Shown: piece by piece, positions 42,064 to 51,475 of the stretch
Layout: each line of letters starts with the position of its first letter
How positions within the stretch are numbered: position 1 is the stretch's first letter
Source of the DNA: Lysobacter soyae
Lineage (GTDB): Bacteria > Pseudomonadota > Gammaproteobacteria > Xanthomonadales > Xanthomonadaceae
Assembly (NCBI RefSeq): GCF_019551435.1
Contig: NZ_CP080544.1
Coordinates: forward strand, 2,017,001 to 2,081,000
Direction of reading: 5' to 3'
DNA: 64,000 nucleotides
The notes under the pieces: model-generated
The model's input: the letters and a program-made list of their open reading frames with translations, nothing else
Told to the model about the DNA's origin: nothing
The model's database searches: none
Program-made: the position numbers and the translations under genes

Positions 42064-45000
42064 CCTCATTCTCCAAGCTCCTCGACACCTTCCGAATCGC
42101 AGCAGTCAGCGAGCGCGAAAAGGGCACGTACTTTGAAGAACTGATCCTTGCCTATCTGCAGAACGAGGCGACCTACAAGGACCTCTACCGCCGGGTCTGG
42201 ACTTGGGCGGAATGGGCACCGGCAAACGGCTTCACCGCCAAGGACGACGGCATTGATCTAGTGGCTGAAGTCGCAGGGTCCGGCGAGATCCACGCCATCC
42301 AGTGCAAGTTTTACGACCCCGGCTACAAGCTACAGAAGAAGGACATTGATAGTTTCTTCACCGCTTCCGGCCGCAAGCCTTTCGCCCACCGTGTCATTGT
42401 CAGCAGCACGGACCACTGGTCGGAGCATGCCGAAAACGCGCTTGTCGACCAGCAGCCACCGGTCAGCAAGATCACGCTGCATGACCTGGAGGAAAGCCAG
42501 GTCGATTGGGCGAAATATCAGCCGAACGCCAAGGTCAGCCTCAAGCCGAAAAAGACCCTTCGCCCGCATCAGGCTTCTGCGCTCACGGCAGTGAGCGCCG
42601 GGCTGCAGGCTGCAGATCGCGGCAAGCTGATCATGGCCTGCGGCACCGGTAAGACCTTTACAAGCCTCAAGATCGCGGAGCAGATGGCCGGCCCCGGCAA
42701 GCGTGTCTTGTTCCTCGTGCCAAGCTTGTCGTTGCTTTCCCAGACCCTGACGGAGTGGACACAGGAAAGTCAGACCCCCTTGCACAGCTTCGCCGTGTGT
42801 TCCGACAGCGATGTGGGCAAGAAGCGCGGCCGCAAGGAAGACGATGCGGTCCAGACGCTCGCCCACGAACTGCGTTTCCCGGCCACCACCGATGCCAAAG
42901 TTCTGGCGAAACACATGGCGGCACGCCAAGACGACGAACACATGACCGTCGTCTTCAGCACCTACCACTCAATTGAAACGATTCACCACGCACAGCATCA
43001 GCACGGTTTGGGCGAGTTCGATCTGATTGTCTGCGATGAGGCGCACCGCACCACAGGCGCAACGTTTGAAGGGGACGATGAATCCGCCTTCGTGCGCGTG
43101 CACGACGCCGAGTACATCCGTGCGGCAAAGCGCTTGTATATGACGGCCACCCCGCGCATCTACGGCAATGAAGCCAAGGCCGTGGCCGAGCGCGATAACG
43201 TCGCGCTGTACTCGATGGACAACGACGCGTGGTTCGGCAAACAACTGTTCGTCATCACCTTCTCAGAAGCGGTTAAACGCGGTTTGCTGGTGGATTACAA
43301 AGTGATTGTGCTGGCGGTGGAAGAAGCGCACATCAATCGCAGGCTGCAACACTTGCTGAAGGACGAAAACAACACGCTTCGCGTGGATGACGCTGCAAAA
43401 ATAGTTGGCTGCTGGAAAGCACTGGCGAAGCTCGGCATACACGAAGACGGCAACGAGACCGCGGAGCCGATGAAGCGCGCGGTCGCATTCTGTCAAGTAA
43501 TTGAACCGGGCAAAGGCGGCAAGGCCCACAAGGTCAGCTCCAAGGAAATCGCCGGAATGTTCCAAGCCGTCGTCGAGGCCTACCAAGACGCAGAGGACAT
43601 CGAGGACGCCGCGCGCCTGAGGTGCGAAGCCGAGCACGTGGACGGGGGCATGAACGCAGGGGAAAAAGAAGCCAAGCTTGATTGGCTCAAAGCACCGACA
43701 CCGCCGGAGACGTGCCGTGTGTTGTCGAACGTGCGCTGCCTCTCTGAAGGCGTGGATGTGCCCGCGCTGGACGCCGTACTCTTCCTGACCCCACGCAACT
43801 CGCAGGTGGATGTGGTCCAGTCCGTGGGTCGGGTCATGCGCAACGCACCGGGCAAGCGGCGGGGCTATGTGGTGCTTCCGGTGGTCATACCCGCAGGCGT
43901 GGAAGCGCACGAGGCGTTGAACGACAACAAGACATACGCTGTGGTTTGGCAAGTGTTGCAGGCGCTGCGTTCACACGACGACCGCTTCGACGCGATGGTC
44001 AACAAGCTGGATCTGGTGGGCCCCGACCGCAGCAAGATGGAAGTGGTGGCCATTGCCGACACCGTGCAGCGCAAAACCGCGCGCTTGGTGGATGGCAACG
44101 CGCGCAAGGCCGCAAAAGCCAAAGGAACGTACGGCCTCGGAGAGAAGTCCGAACTCTACGGGCCGGTGCCCGATCAAGCCCAGCTCGAATTCGAGATCGG
44201 CGAAGTCGAGCGCGCGCTCTACGCCAAGGTGGTCGAGAAATGCGGCAACCGCCACCACTGGGAAGACTGGGCCAACGACATTGCCAAGATCGCCCAGACC
44301 CATATTGACCGCATCCAAGCCATGCTGGCTGATCCGGCCAATACTCACGCCCGCGCGGCATTCGAAGCGTTTGCCGCAGAGTTGCGCGACGACCTCAATG
44401 ACAAAGTCACTGACACCGAGATCATCGAAATGCTGGCGCAGCATTTAATTACCAAGCCGGTGTTCGACGCCCTGTTTGCCGACTACAGTTTCGCCAGCCA
44501 CAACCCGATGTCGCGTGCGATGCAGCAGGTGTTGGACGTGTTGGAAGGCGAACACCTGAACAAGGAGACGGGCAGCCTTCAGGCCTTTTACGACAGCGTG
44601 AAGCTGCGCGCCGAAGGCATCGACAACGCCGCCGGAAAGCAGAAGATCGTGGTCGAGCTGTACGACAAATTCTTCCGCAATGCCTTCCCGAGGATGACCG
44701 AGCGCCTCGGTATCGTCTACACGCCGGTGGAGGTGGTGGACTTCATCCTGCACAGCGTCAATCACCTTCTGCAAACAGAGTTCGGGCAAACGCTGGGCAG
44801 CAAGGGCGTGCACATCCTCGACCCGTTCACCGGCACCGGCACCTTCATCACACGGGTCCTGCAATCCGGGCTGATCCAACCGGATGAACTGGCGCACAAG
44901 TATCGGCACGAGTTGCATGCCAATGAACTGGTGCTACTGGCCTACTACATTGCCGCCATCAACATTGAGGCCGCATACCACGACATTGCAGGGGGAGACT

Positions 45001-46994
45001 ACGTACCCTTCGAAGGCATCTTGTTGACCGACACTTTCCAGATGTACGAGAAGGACGATCTAGTCAATGCCCTACTGGTGGACAACAGTGCGCGGCGCAA
45101 GCGGCAGAAGCGGTTGGATATCCGGGTGATCGTTGGTAATCCGCCTTATTCAGTGGGGCAAGGCGATGCCAATGCCAACAATGCCAACGTGGCTTATCCG
45201 GCGCTGGACACCCGAATCCGCGACACTTATGGCAAGCGTTCCGTGGCAACAAACAAGAATGCGCTTTACGACAGTTATATCCGCGCCATTCGCTGGGCCA
45301 GTGATCGCGTGGGTAGCGCTGGCATCATCGGATTTGTGACCAATGCCGGTTGGCTGGAAGCCAATACCACCGACGGACTGCGCCAGTGTCTGGCCGAGGA
45401 GTTCTCGGATATCTATGTGTTCCATTTGCGTGGAAACGCCCGCACCAGCGGTGAAACGCGGCGAAAGGAAAAAGACAACGTGTTCGGCGTTGGCAGTCGT
45501 GCGCCCATTGCCGTTTCACTGCTTGTGAAGAATCCGAATGCGACTACGCGTGGCCGCATCATTTTGCACGACATCGGGGATTATCTGAGCCGGGAAGACA
45601 AGCTGGAGAAGATAGCAGCATTTGGGGACGTGGGCGGCATTCCCGAGCAGGATTGGCAGCGCATCACCCCCGACGCGCACGGAGATTGGCTGAAACAGCG
45701 CGATGACAGCTTTGAGCGCTTCATCGCGATGGGCAACAAGGACGATAAGACGAGCCTTGCATTGTTCGGCAACTATTCCAACGGCGTGAAAACGCAACGC
45801 GATGCTTGGGCTTACAACCAGAGCAAATCCAAGCTCGCGACCCACATGTCCAAGATGATTGGGTTCTACAACGCTGAAGTGGCGCGATTCGATGCTGCGC
45901 ATCCCGGATTGGACAATAAGGCGCGACAGGCGCGCGTCGACGGGTTCATCGACAGTGATCCCACACGCATCAGTTGGACGCGCGCACTCAAGCAGGACCT
46001 GGGCAAGAATCGCACCTATGCGTTCTTGGCCGAATGCATCGTGCCCAGCCTGTATCGGCCCTTCACCAAACAGTGGCTGTACTTCAATCGACGCTTCAAT
46101 GAAATGGTCTATCAAATGCCGCGCATCTACCCGGATGCCAAAGCGGATAACCTCGTGATCGGAATTTCTGCAGCTGGCGAGAAAGTTGGCTTTAGTGCAT
46201 TGATCTCCGAGATCGTGCCAAGCCTGCACTTGGTGGACATCGAGGGCTCGCAATGCTTCCCTCTCTACCTCTACGAGGAAGTCGACAAGCATTCCGTTGA
46301 CGCTCTATTCACCGACCAGTCCAGCGACCGCACGCGTCGCCGCGAGGCTGTCACCGACGCCGGCCTCGCCCATTTCCAGTCTGCGTATCCGAGCGAGTCA
46401 ATCAGCAAGGAAGACCTGTTTTATTACATTTACGGCCTCCTGCATTCGCCTGATTACCGCGCGCGTTACGCCGACAACCTGAGCAAGGAACTTCCTCGCA
46501 TCCCCCGTGTGCGTACGGCTCACGATTTCTGGGCGTTTAGCAACGCCGGGCGCGCTTTGGCCGCGCTGCATCTGAACTACGAGACCGTTGACCCCTACCC
46601 GCTCACCTTCGACACCCAAGCTCCCCTCACCGACGCCGACTACCGCGTCGAGAAAATGAAATTCGCCAAGAAGAAAGACCCCGAGACTGGTAAGTCGGTT
46701 AACGACCGCAGCACCGTGATCTACAACTCCAAGATCACCCTGCGCGACATCCCGGAAGCGGCCTGGGGCTACATTGTCAACGGCAAGGCCGCGCTCGACT
46801 GGGTGATGGAACGGCAATCCGTGCGCGTGGACAAGGACAGCGGCATCGTCAACGACGCCAACGACTGGGCCAACGAGACCATGGGCAACCCGAAGTACCC
46901 GTTGGAGCTATTCTGCCGTGTAGTGACAGTCAGCCTAGAAACGCAGAAAATCGTCAGCGCCCTTCCCGGTTTGGACATTCGTGAGGACGGTTGA
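42060..46994 (+). CDS. Type ISP restriction-modification enzyme (single polypeptide)
   Basis: 1644 aa from GTG 42060. Domain order: Mrr-like nuclease (D66 in DDGIDLVAEV and Q81-C-K83 in AIQCKF), a linker, SF2 helicase (ACGTGKT at 191-197, LIVCDEAHRTTG later, and QSVGRVMRNAPGKRRG), coupler, N6-adenine methyltransferase with DPFTGTGTF (921-929) and NPPY at 1027-1030, then a C-terminal target recognition region. This matches the LlaGI/LlaBIII Type ISP group (about 1570-1580 aa), being slightly longer. It would cleave unmodified DNA by translocation collisions and methylate one strand. No partner gene is needed. Confidence 0.92.
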   Translation: MTSFSKLLDTFRIAAVSEREKGTYFEELILAYLQNEATYKDLYRRVWTWAEWAPANGFTAKDDGIDLVAEVAGSGEIHAIQCKFYDPGYKLQKKDIDSFFTASGRKPFAHRVIVSSTDHWSEHAENALVDQQPPVSKITLHDLEESQVDWAKYQPNAKVSLKPKKTLRPHQASALTAVSAGLQAADRGKLIMACGTGKTFTSLKIAEQMAGPGKRVLFLVPSLSLLSQTLTEWTQESQTPLHSFAVCSDSDVGKKRGRKEDDAVQTLAHELRFPATTDAKVLAKHMAARQDDEHMTVVFSTYHSIETIHHAQHQHGLGEFDLIVCDEAHRTTGATFEGDDESAFVRVHDAEYIRAAKRLYMTATPRIYGNEAKAVAERDNVALYSMDNDAWFGKQLFVITFSEAVKRGLLVDYKVIVLAVEEAHINRRLQHLLKDENNTLRVDDAAKIVGCWKALAKLGIHEDGNETAEPMKRAVAFCQVIEPGKGGKAHKVSSKEIAGMFQAVVEAYQDAEDIEDAARLRCEAEHVDGGMNAGEKEAKLDWLKAPTPPETCRVLSNVRCLSEGVDVPALDAVLFLTPRNSQVDVVQSVGRVMRNAPGKRRGYVVLPVVIPAGVEAHEALNDNKTYAVVWQVLQALRSHDDRFDAMVNKLDLVGPDRSKMEVVAIADTVQRKTARLVDGNARKAAKAKGTYGLGEKSELYGPVPDQAQLEFEIGEVERALYAKVVEKCGNRHHWEDWANDIAKIAQTHIDRIQAMLADPANTHARAAFEAFAAELRDDLNDKVTDTEIIEMLAQHLITKPVFDALFADYSFASHNPMSRAMQQVLDVLEGEHLNKETGSLQAFYDSVKLRAEGIDNAAGKQKIVVELYDKFFRNAFPRMTERLGIVYTPVEVVDFILHSVNHLLQTEFGQTLGSKGVHILDPFTGTGTFITRVLQSGLIQPDELAHKYRHELHANELVLLAYYIAAINIEAAYHDIAGGDYVPFEGILLTDTFQMYEKDDLVNALLVDNSARRKRQKRLDIRVIVGNPPYSVGQGDANANNANVAYPALDTRIRDTYGKRSVATNKNALYDSYIRAIRWASDRVGSAGIIGFVTNAGWLEANTTDGLRQCLAEEFSDIYVFHLRGNARTSGETRRKEKDNVFGVGSRAPIAVSLLVKNPNATTRGRIILHDIGDYLSREDKLEKIAAFGDVGGIPEQDWQRITPDAHGDWLKQRDDSFERFIAMGNKDDKTSLALFGNYSNGVKTQRDAWAYNQSKSKLATHMSKMIGFYNAEVARFDAAHPGLDNKARQARVDGFIDSDPTRISWTRALKQDLGKNRTYAFLAECIVPSLYRPFTKQWLYFNRRFNEMVYQMPRIYPDAKADNLVIGISAAGEKVGFSALISEIVPSLHLVDIEGSQCFPLYLYEEVDKHSVDALFTDQSSDRTRRREAVTDAGLAHFQSAYPSESISKEDLFYYIYGLLHSPDYRARYADNLSKELPRIPRVRTAHDFWAFSNAGRALAALHLNYETVDPYPLTFDTQAPLTDADYRVEKMKFAKKKDPETGKSVNDRSTVIYNSKITLRDIPEAAWGYIVNGKAALDWVMERQSVRVDKDSGIVNDANDWANETMGNPKYPLELFCRVVTVSLETQKIVSALPGLDIREDG

Positions 46995-47026
46995 ATGTGG
47001 CGGCTAGAACGGCCAGTTACCGAATT

Positions 47027-47046
47027 GGGGGCATAAATGGGGGCAC
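47027..47046. repeat. Right-end integrase-arm-like repeats
   Basis: GGGGGCATA at 47027-47035 and GGGGGCAC at 47039-47046, a pair with the same 12-bp spacing as at the left end. It lies 33 bases after the Type ISP stop codon and just inside the probable attachment site. Confidence 0.72.
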
Positions 47047-47099
47047 GCCAATAATTCAGTACGCCTAAGGTACTTTGAAATCAAAGAGTTATTCTTTCG

Positions 47100-47132
47100 G
47101 TTAGAGAGTACCCATACCACCAAGTCGAACTT
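47100..47132. other. Degenerate copy of the tRNA-Met 3' end (possible attR)
   Basis: GGTTAGAGAGTACCCATACC and then ACCAAGTCG resembles the tRNA-Met 3' end (GGTTCGAGTCCACCCATAGC then CACCATATCG) with one gap and several mismatches; ACCCATA and CCACCA match exactly. It sits close to the right arm-type repeats. The match is too weak for a fresh integration product. Confidence 0.45.
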
Positions 47133-47156
47133 CAGAGTCATTTGAAGCTGTAGTAC

Positions 47157-47182
47157 AAAACCCGCTGAAGAGCGGGTTTTTT
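47157..47182 (+). terminator. Terminator at right end of element
   Basis: AAAACCCGCT, loop GAAG, AGCGGGTTTT with T residues. Its core resembles the one after tRNA-Met. It could be the original chromosomal terminator of the tRNA gene before integration. Confidence 0.85.
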
Positions 47183-47325
47183 GCGCCTCCGCTCCGGCAC
47201 GGCGTTGATCTTGATCTGACTTTCCCCTTTCGCATCTCCTGCGATCCGAGGGCTCGTCTTGGTAAATTCATTTTCCTGAATAATACAGTCTCACGGATTG
47301 AGACGCGCGTATTCCACGATAGCGT

Positions 47326-48597
47326 GTGGACATCGCTTCCAAACTTTCAATCTTGGCCGACGCAGCCAAATACGATGCGTCATGCGCCTCAAGCGGTGCG
47401 CCGAAGAGGCAGGCCGGTGCAGGCGCTGTGGGCAGCACCGGGGGCACCGGTATCTGCCACAGTTACACGCCGGACGGGCGTTGCGTATCGCTTCTGAAAA
47501 TTCTGCTGACCAACTTCTGCATCTACGACTGTGCGTATTGCGTGAACCGCGTGTCGAGCAACGTCAGACGCGCGCGCTTCAGCACCGACGAAGTGGTCAA
47601 CCTGACGCTCGATTTCTACAAGCGCAACTACATTGAAGGCCTGTTTCTGTCGAGCGGTATCATCCAGTCGAGCGACTACACCATGGAACAGATGGTGGAA
47701 GTGGCACGCAGTTTGCGCGAAGACCACGGCTTTGCCGGATACATCCACCTCAAGACCATTCCGGAAGGCTCGCCGGAATTGCTAGCCGCGGCAGGCCGCT
47801 ATGCCGACCGCTTGTCGATCAATATCGAGCTGCCGACGGAAACCTCGCTTTCCACCCTTGCGCCTGAGAAAAGCATTCCTCAAATAAAACGTTCGATGGG
47901 CGAACTGCGTTGGCGGATTGAAGAAGGCAAGGAAGCAAAGGCCGCGGCCAAGGCGACGCGATCGCTGAGCGGGCAAGCGCGCGCAGGTGGCGCCCGTGCC
48001 CTCCGCTTTGCGCCAGCGGGGCAAAGTACGCAAATGATTGTCGGCGCGGACGCCGCGGATGACCGAACCATCTTGCAAACCGCAGACCAGTTGTACGGCA
48101 ACTATCACTTGCGCCGCGTCTACTATTCAGCGTTCAGCCCGATTCCAGATGCGTCGTCAAAATTGCCGCTGCAGTCACCCCCCTTGTTGCGCGAACACCG
48201 CTTGTATCAAGCGGATTGGTTGTTGCGTTTCTACGAATTCAGGGTTGAAGAGATCGGCGGTTCGGATGGCAGTGGGATGCTTGATCTCGATATCGATCCA
48301 AAAATGTCTTGGGCACTTCGAAATCCGCACGCGTTTCCGGTTGACCTCAACACCGCGGCTAAGGAAATGCTGTTGCGCGTACCGGGGCTTGGAATCCGAA
48401 ATGTGAAACGCATCCTAGCGGCGCGCCGCTTCTGCCGCTTGCGGGTTCAAGACCTCGCGCGCTTGCGCGCATCGTTGACGAAGGTGTTGCCTTTTGTCGT
48501 GCTGTCGGACCACCACCCGCGCCGCGCCTTGGACAACACCGACACACTGCGTGCCCGCTTGACGGTGGTGCCGAAGCAAGCGGGTCTGTTCGATTGA
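47326..48597 (+). CDS. Radical SAM protein of the UDG-linked (TIGR03916) family
   Basis: 423 aa from GTG 47326, matching the family start MDIASKLSILADAAKYD. The radical SAM cluster motif is C65-IYD-C69-AY-C72. A TIM-barrel core (YIHLKTIPEGSPELL, SINIELPTE) follows and a C-terminal helix-hairpin-helix domain (LLRVPGLGIRNVKRILAARR) should bind DNA. In many bacteria it is next to a UdgX-type gene, as here, where it overlaps the downstream frame by four bases. It likely acts in DNA base modification or repair. Confidence 0.92.
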   Translation: MDIASKLSILADAAKYDASCASSGAPKRQAGAGAVGSTGGTGICHSYTPDGRCVSLLKILLTNFCIYDCAYCVNRVSSNVRRARFSTDEVVNLTLDFYKRNYIEGLFLSSGIIQSSDYTMEQMVEVARSLREDHGFAGYIHLKTIPEGSPELLAAAGRYADRLSINIELPTETSLSTLAPEKSIPQIKRSMGELRWRIEEGKEAKAAAKATRSLSGQARAGGARALRFAPAGQSTQMIVGADAADDRTILQTADQLYGNYHLRRVYYSAFSPIPDASSKLPLQSPPLLREHRLYQADWLLRFYEFRVEEIGGSDGSGMLDLDIDPKMSWALRNPHAFPVDLNTAAKEMLLRVPGLGIRNVKRILAARRFCRLRVQDLARLRASLTKVLPFVVLSDHHPRRALDNTDTLRARLTVVPKQAGLFD

Positions 48598-50033
48598 ACG
48601 CGGCAACGTGGCTCGCCCGGCTCGAGTGCAGTTGGGATATTGATGCATGGCGGCAGCTTGCACGCCATGCGTGGTGCGCGGGGCTCTCGCCTGAGGAACT
48701 CCATTGGTTTGAGGCGGAAGACTCCGGCCAACTTTTTGGTACGGCCTTGGAAGAAGCCGTGTTGGTTCGCGCAATGCCTCCGGTTCCCCGTGCCTTTCTG
48801 GCACTGGCGTCGACGGTGATTTGCCATTCGTCGCCGACACGCCTGCCGCTGCTTTACCGCCTGCTGTGGCGGCAGTCGGCGGGCGAACGCAACCTGTTGG
48901 CAAACCCGACCGATCCGGATGTCATTGCCGTGCATGCAATGGCTAAAGAAGTGCAACGTGATACGCACAAGATGAAGGCGTTTGTCCGGTTTCGCGAGGT
49001 CGCCACCGGCAGCAACGAATTCATAGCGTGGTTCGAGCCCGACCATCACATCCTCGACCGCGTCGCGCCGTTCTTTGCCGGCCGTTTTGCCGGCATGGAT
49101 TGGGCCATCATGACCCCCTATCGCAGCGTTCGATGGAATCAACAAACGTTGAAATTCGGGGACGGCACGCGTGGCATCAAAATGCCCGACAAAGATTCGG
49201 GCGAAGGGCTGTGGCTGATCTACTACGCTCATATCTTCAACCCGGCGCGGTTGAATCCGGAGATGATGCGTCAGGAGATGCCATCACGCTATTGGCGCAA
49301 CTTGCCGGAAGCGGCTTTGCTTCCCGACCTGACCCGCAACGCGGGTGCGCGCGTGCGGGAAATGGCCGAGCGTGCGCCCTTACCCGTGCGCAGAAAGATC
49401 CCGACACCAAAGGCGCCGACGCAGGTTCTAACAGCCGATGCGTTCGGTTCTTTGCCTGTGCAACTCGCAGCCTGTCGAAAGTGTCCGTTGTGGGCAAGCG
49501 CCACCCAGGTGGTTCCCGGCCGCGGCGCCGAAGATGCACCGCTTATGTTTTTGGGCGAGCAGCCCGGCGACCAAGAAGATCTGACCGGACGTCCGTTCGT
49601 GGGCCCGGCAGGGAAGCTCTTGAAGAATGCATTGCAAACCTGCGGGCTGCCCGAATCTGCGATCTATTTCACCAATGCGGTCAAACATTTTCGATACGAG
49701 CGTGTCGGCAAAGCGCGCATCCACAAACGACCGGATCACGCGCATGTGCAGGCCTGCCGCCCTTGGCTGCAGCGGGAAGTCGACACGTTGAAGCCGCGTG
49801 TGGTGGTATGCCTCGGCGCCACTGCCACCCTTTCCTTGCTCGGTAGCGGCTTTGCATTCAAGGAGGTGCGCGGCCAGTGGCTTGAGGCCGGCAACGGCCT
49901 GCTTGCCTTTGTGACCGTCCACCCCGCATGGGTGCTGAGGCAAACAACGCAATCTGATCGAGAACGTGCGTTCAATTTGCTCGTGCAAGATCTTGGCAAA
50001 GTGCAAGAGGAGATGGGACGATGGAACGCTTGA
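48594..50033 (+). CDS. DUF4130 + UdgX-like uracil-DNA glycosylase fusion
   Basis: 479 aa from TTG 48594. The N-terminal ~270 residues (DUF4130, with FVRFREV and DHHILDRVAPFFAGRF) are the radical-SAM-linked domain. From ~290 the UDG fold starts with a Cys motif (CRKCPLW), then GEQPGDQEDLTGRPFVGPAG near 320-340 and the UdgX loop GKARIHKRPD at 372-381, where H377 corresponds to the His that forms the covalent adduct with DNA. The VHPAWVLR motif ends the catalytic site. It forms a repair module with the upstream radical SAM gene. Confidence 0.92.
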   Translation: MNAATWLARLECSWDIDAWRQLARHAWCAGLSPEELHWFEAEDSGQLFGTALEEAVLVRAMPPVPRAFLALASTVICHSSPTRLPLLYRLLWRQSAGERNLLANPTDPDVIAVHAMAKEVQRDTHKMKAFVRFREVATGSNEFIAWFEPDHHILDRVAPFFAGRFAGMDWAIMTPYRSVRWNQQTLKFGDGTRGIKMPDKDSGEGLWLIYYAHIFNPARLNPEMMRQEMPSRYWRNLPEAALLPDLTRNAGARVREMAERAPLPVRRKIPTPKAPTQVLTADAFGSLPVQLAACRKCPLWASATQVVPGRGAEDAPLMFLGEQPGDQEDLTGRPFVGPAGKLLKNALQTCGLPESAIYFTNAVKHFRYERVGKARIHKRPDHAHVQACRPWLQREVDTLKPRVVVCLGATATLSLLGSGFAFKEVRGQWLEAGNGLLAFVTVHPAWVLRQTTQSDRERAFNLLVQDLGKVQEEMGRWNA

Positions 50034-50064
50034 AGATGGCTGTTAGCCAATCGGGAGCCGCGCA

Positions 50065-50709
50065 ATGCAACTTGTAGGTCCCAATTTCGATCCCGATGCA
50101 CTGGCCCGCGCCGATCGCGCTGCCGCGCAATGCGTCGCCGAGATTGCCGCAGCCATCCAACCCGGCATGACCCAGGAACGCGGCACGAAAATTGCGCGCG
50201 ACATTCTGAAATCTGCCGGGGCCAAGCGGCATTGGCATCAGCCCATCATTCGTTTCGGCGCCGAAACACTCAAGACGTTTCGCGAGCCGACCGATTCGCA
50301 AACACAACTGGCAGACGGCGATCTGTTTTATATCGATATCGGCCCGGTGTTCGAAGGTCACGAAGCGGACCGCGGCGATACTTTTCAAGTGGGCACCGCG
50401 CTTGAGCAAGCCCACCTGATCGAGGCCGCGCGCGCAACATGGAAGACCGTTTCCGATGCGTGGCGAATGCTTCGACTGACTGGTCGCGATCTGTATGCCT
50501 TGGTGGACGAGACAGCCGCGCAATCCGGCTACCTGCAGCATTCGCGCGTGCTTGGTCACCGCATCGGCGATTGGCCACATGGAAAATATGCGCGCGGCGC
50601 CTTGGCCAATGCCACTGTAGTGCCTGAAGCGGGTCTTTGGATACTTGAAATCCACCTGATCTGCACCGCAAGCGGACGGGGCGCCTTTATCGAAGCGCCG
50701 CTCGCTTGA
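50065..50709 (+). CDS. M24-family metallopeptidase-like protein
   Basis: 214 aa. The pita-bread fold is visible: FYIDIGPVFEGHEADRGDTF (two Asp metal ligands), GHRIGDWPHGKYA (His) and ILEIHL plus GAFIEAPLA (Glu positions). It is shorter than prolidase or aminopeptidase P and has no N-terminal domain, resembling small creatinase-like or Xaa-Pro-type hydrolases of unknown substrate. It lies 31 bases downstream of the UDG gene and could be cotranscribed. Confidence 0.85.
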   Translation: MQLVGPNFDPDALARADRAAAQCVAEIAAAIQPGMTQERGTKIARDILKSAGAKRHWHQPIIRFGAETLKTFREPTDSQTQLADGDLFYIDIGPVFEGHEADRGDTFQVGTALEQAHLIEAARATWKTVSDAWRMLRLTGRDLYALVDETAAQSGYLQHSRVLGHRIGDWPHGKYARGALANATVVPEAGLWILEIHLICTASGRGAFIEAPLA

Positions 50710-50772
50710 CCCGCGGCGCACAGCTCTCTTCTGCTTTCAAGTGCGTTGAACTTGACTAGCGACGCATCCTAA

Positions 50773-50802
50773 AAAAAACCGACGCCAGAAGACGCCGGTT
50801 TC
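50773..50802 (-). terminator. Terminator of the glycine-zipper gene
   Basis: In the leftward transcript AACCGGCGTC and GGCGTCGGTT pair over 10 positions (two G-U pairs) around a TTCT loop, followed by a long T run. Confidence 0.8.
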
Positions 50803-50827
50803 ATTGCTTGCAAACCTTCGCGGTTGC

Positions 50828-51289
50828 TTAGCGGCCGTCGCCGTCCGCGTCACCCGGCATTGCGCGTTCGATGTAATGCCAACCATCGCGCACGGCACCA
50901 CGTGCTTCCGCCCAAGCCAGACGCGAGTTGGCTTTGGTGGCGTCCCAGTTGCGCTCCAAGTCGTTCTCCACATCTTCAAAGCGCTTGCCTTGGTACTGAC
51001 CGTAGGTGTCGTAACCATACTGATACGCAGGACGGTAATCGTTCCAGTCACGGTCCGCCGTGTAGTAATCGGCCTTGTTGTAGCTGGTTTCGAAATGATC
51101 GTTGTACGTGGTGGGATTGACGGCTTCAGCAACAGCACCGCCGGCCTTGGCACCGAGGACGGCACCGGCAACTGCGCCGACAACCGTGCCGATCGGTCCG
51201 GCAGCCGAACCCACGGCCGCACCAGTGATTGCGCCGGCGCCAGCGCCGGTGCCTTCACCGATGCTGTGATCTTTTTTGATATCGCTCAT
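50828..51289 (-). CDS. Glycine-zipper stress-type protein
   Basis: 153 aa. The N-terminal ~60 residues are Gly/Ala-rich with GTGAGAGAITGAAVGSAAGP-type glycine zipper repeats, followed by a Tyr-rich middle (YNKADYYTADRDWNDYRPAY) and a C-terminal acidic stretch with DADGDGR. No signal peptide is clear. Proteins of this type are common in Xanthomonadaceae and resemble stress or envelope proteins; the function is unassigned. AAAGGAA precedes the start and a good terminator follows. Confidence 0.82.
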   Translation of the reverse strand: MSDIKKDHSIGEGTGAGAGAITGAAVGSAAGPIGTVVGAVAGAVLGAKAGGAVAEAVNPTTYNDHFETSYNKADYYTADRDWNDYRPAYQYGYDTYGQYQGKRFEDVENDLERNWDATKANSRLAWAEARGAVRDGWHYIERAMPGDADGDGR

Positions 51290-51475
51290 GTTGACATTCC
51301 TTTTCTATGAGGGGGAACAAGGACACGTCGTGTGCCTATGCAACGACTTTGTGCCGACCCGCATCTCTTCAATGTGAAAACAACGCTTGGAAAATGAACG
51401 TTTCACGAACCGGTCAGCATGAATGGCGGGGCAGGCGCCACGGGCTAACAATTCCCTATGGGCGATGACAAATGC

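Noticed and set aside
47285-47305. GTCTC-ACGGATT-GAGAC inverted repeat before the radical SAM gene as an SOS operator
   Set aside because: It does not match the CTG-N10-CAG or the Xanthomonas LexA box, so no damage control is claimed.
50065-50709. Methionine aminopeptidase assignment for the M24-like gene
   Set aside because: The fold is shared but the length and motif spacing differ from MetAP; a general M24 label is safer.
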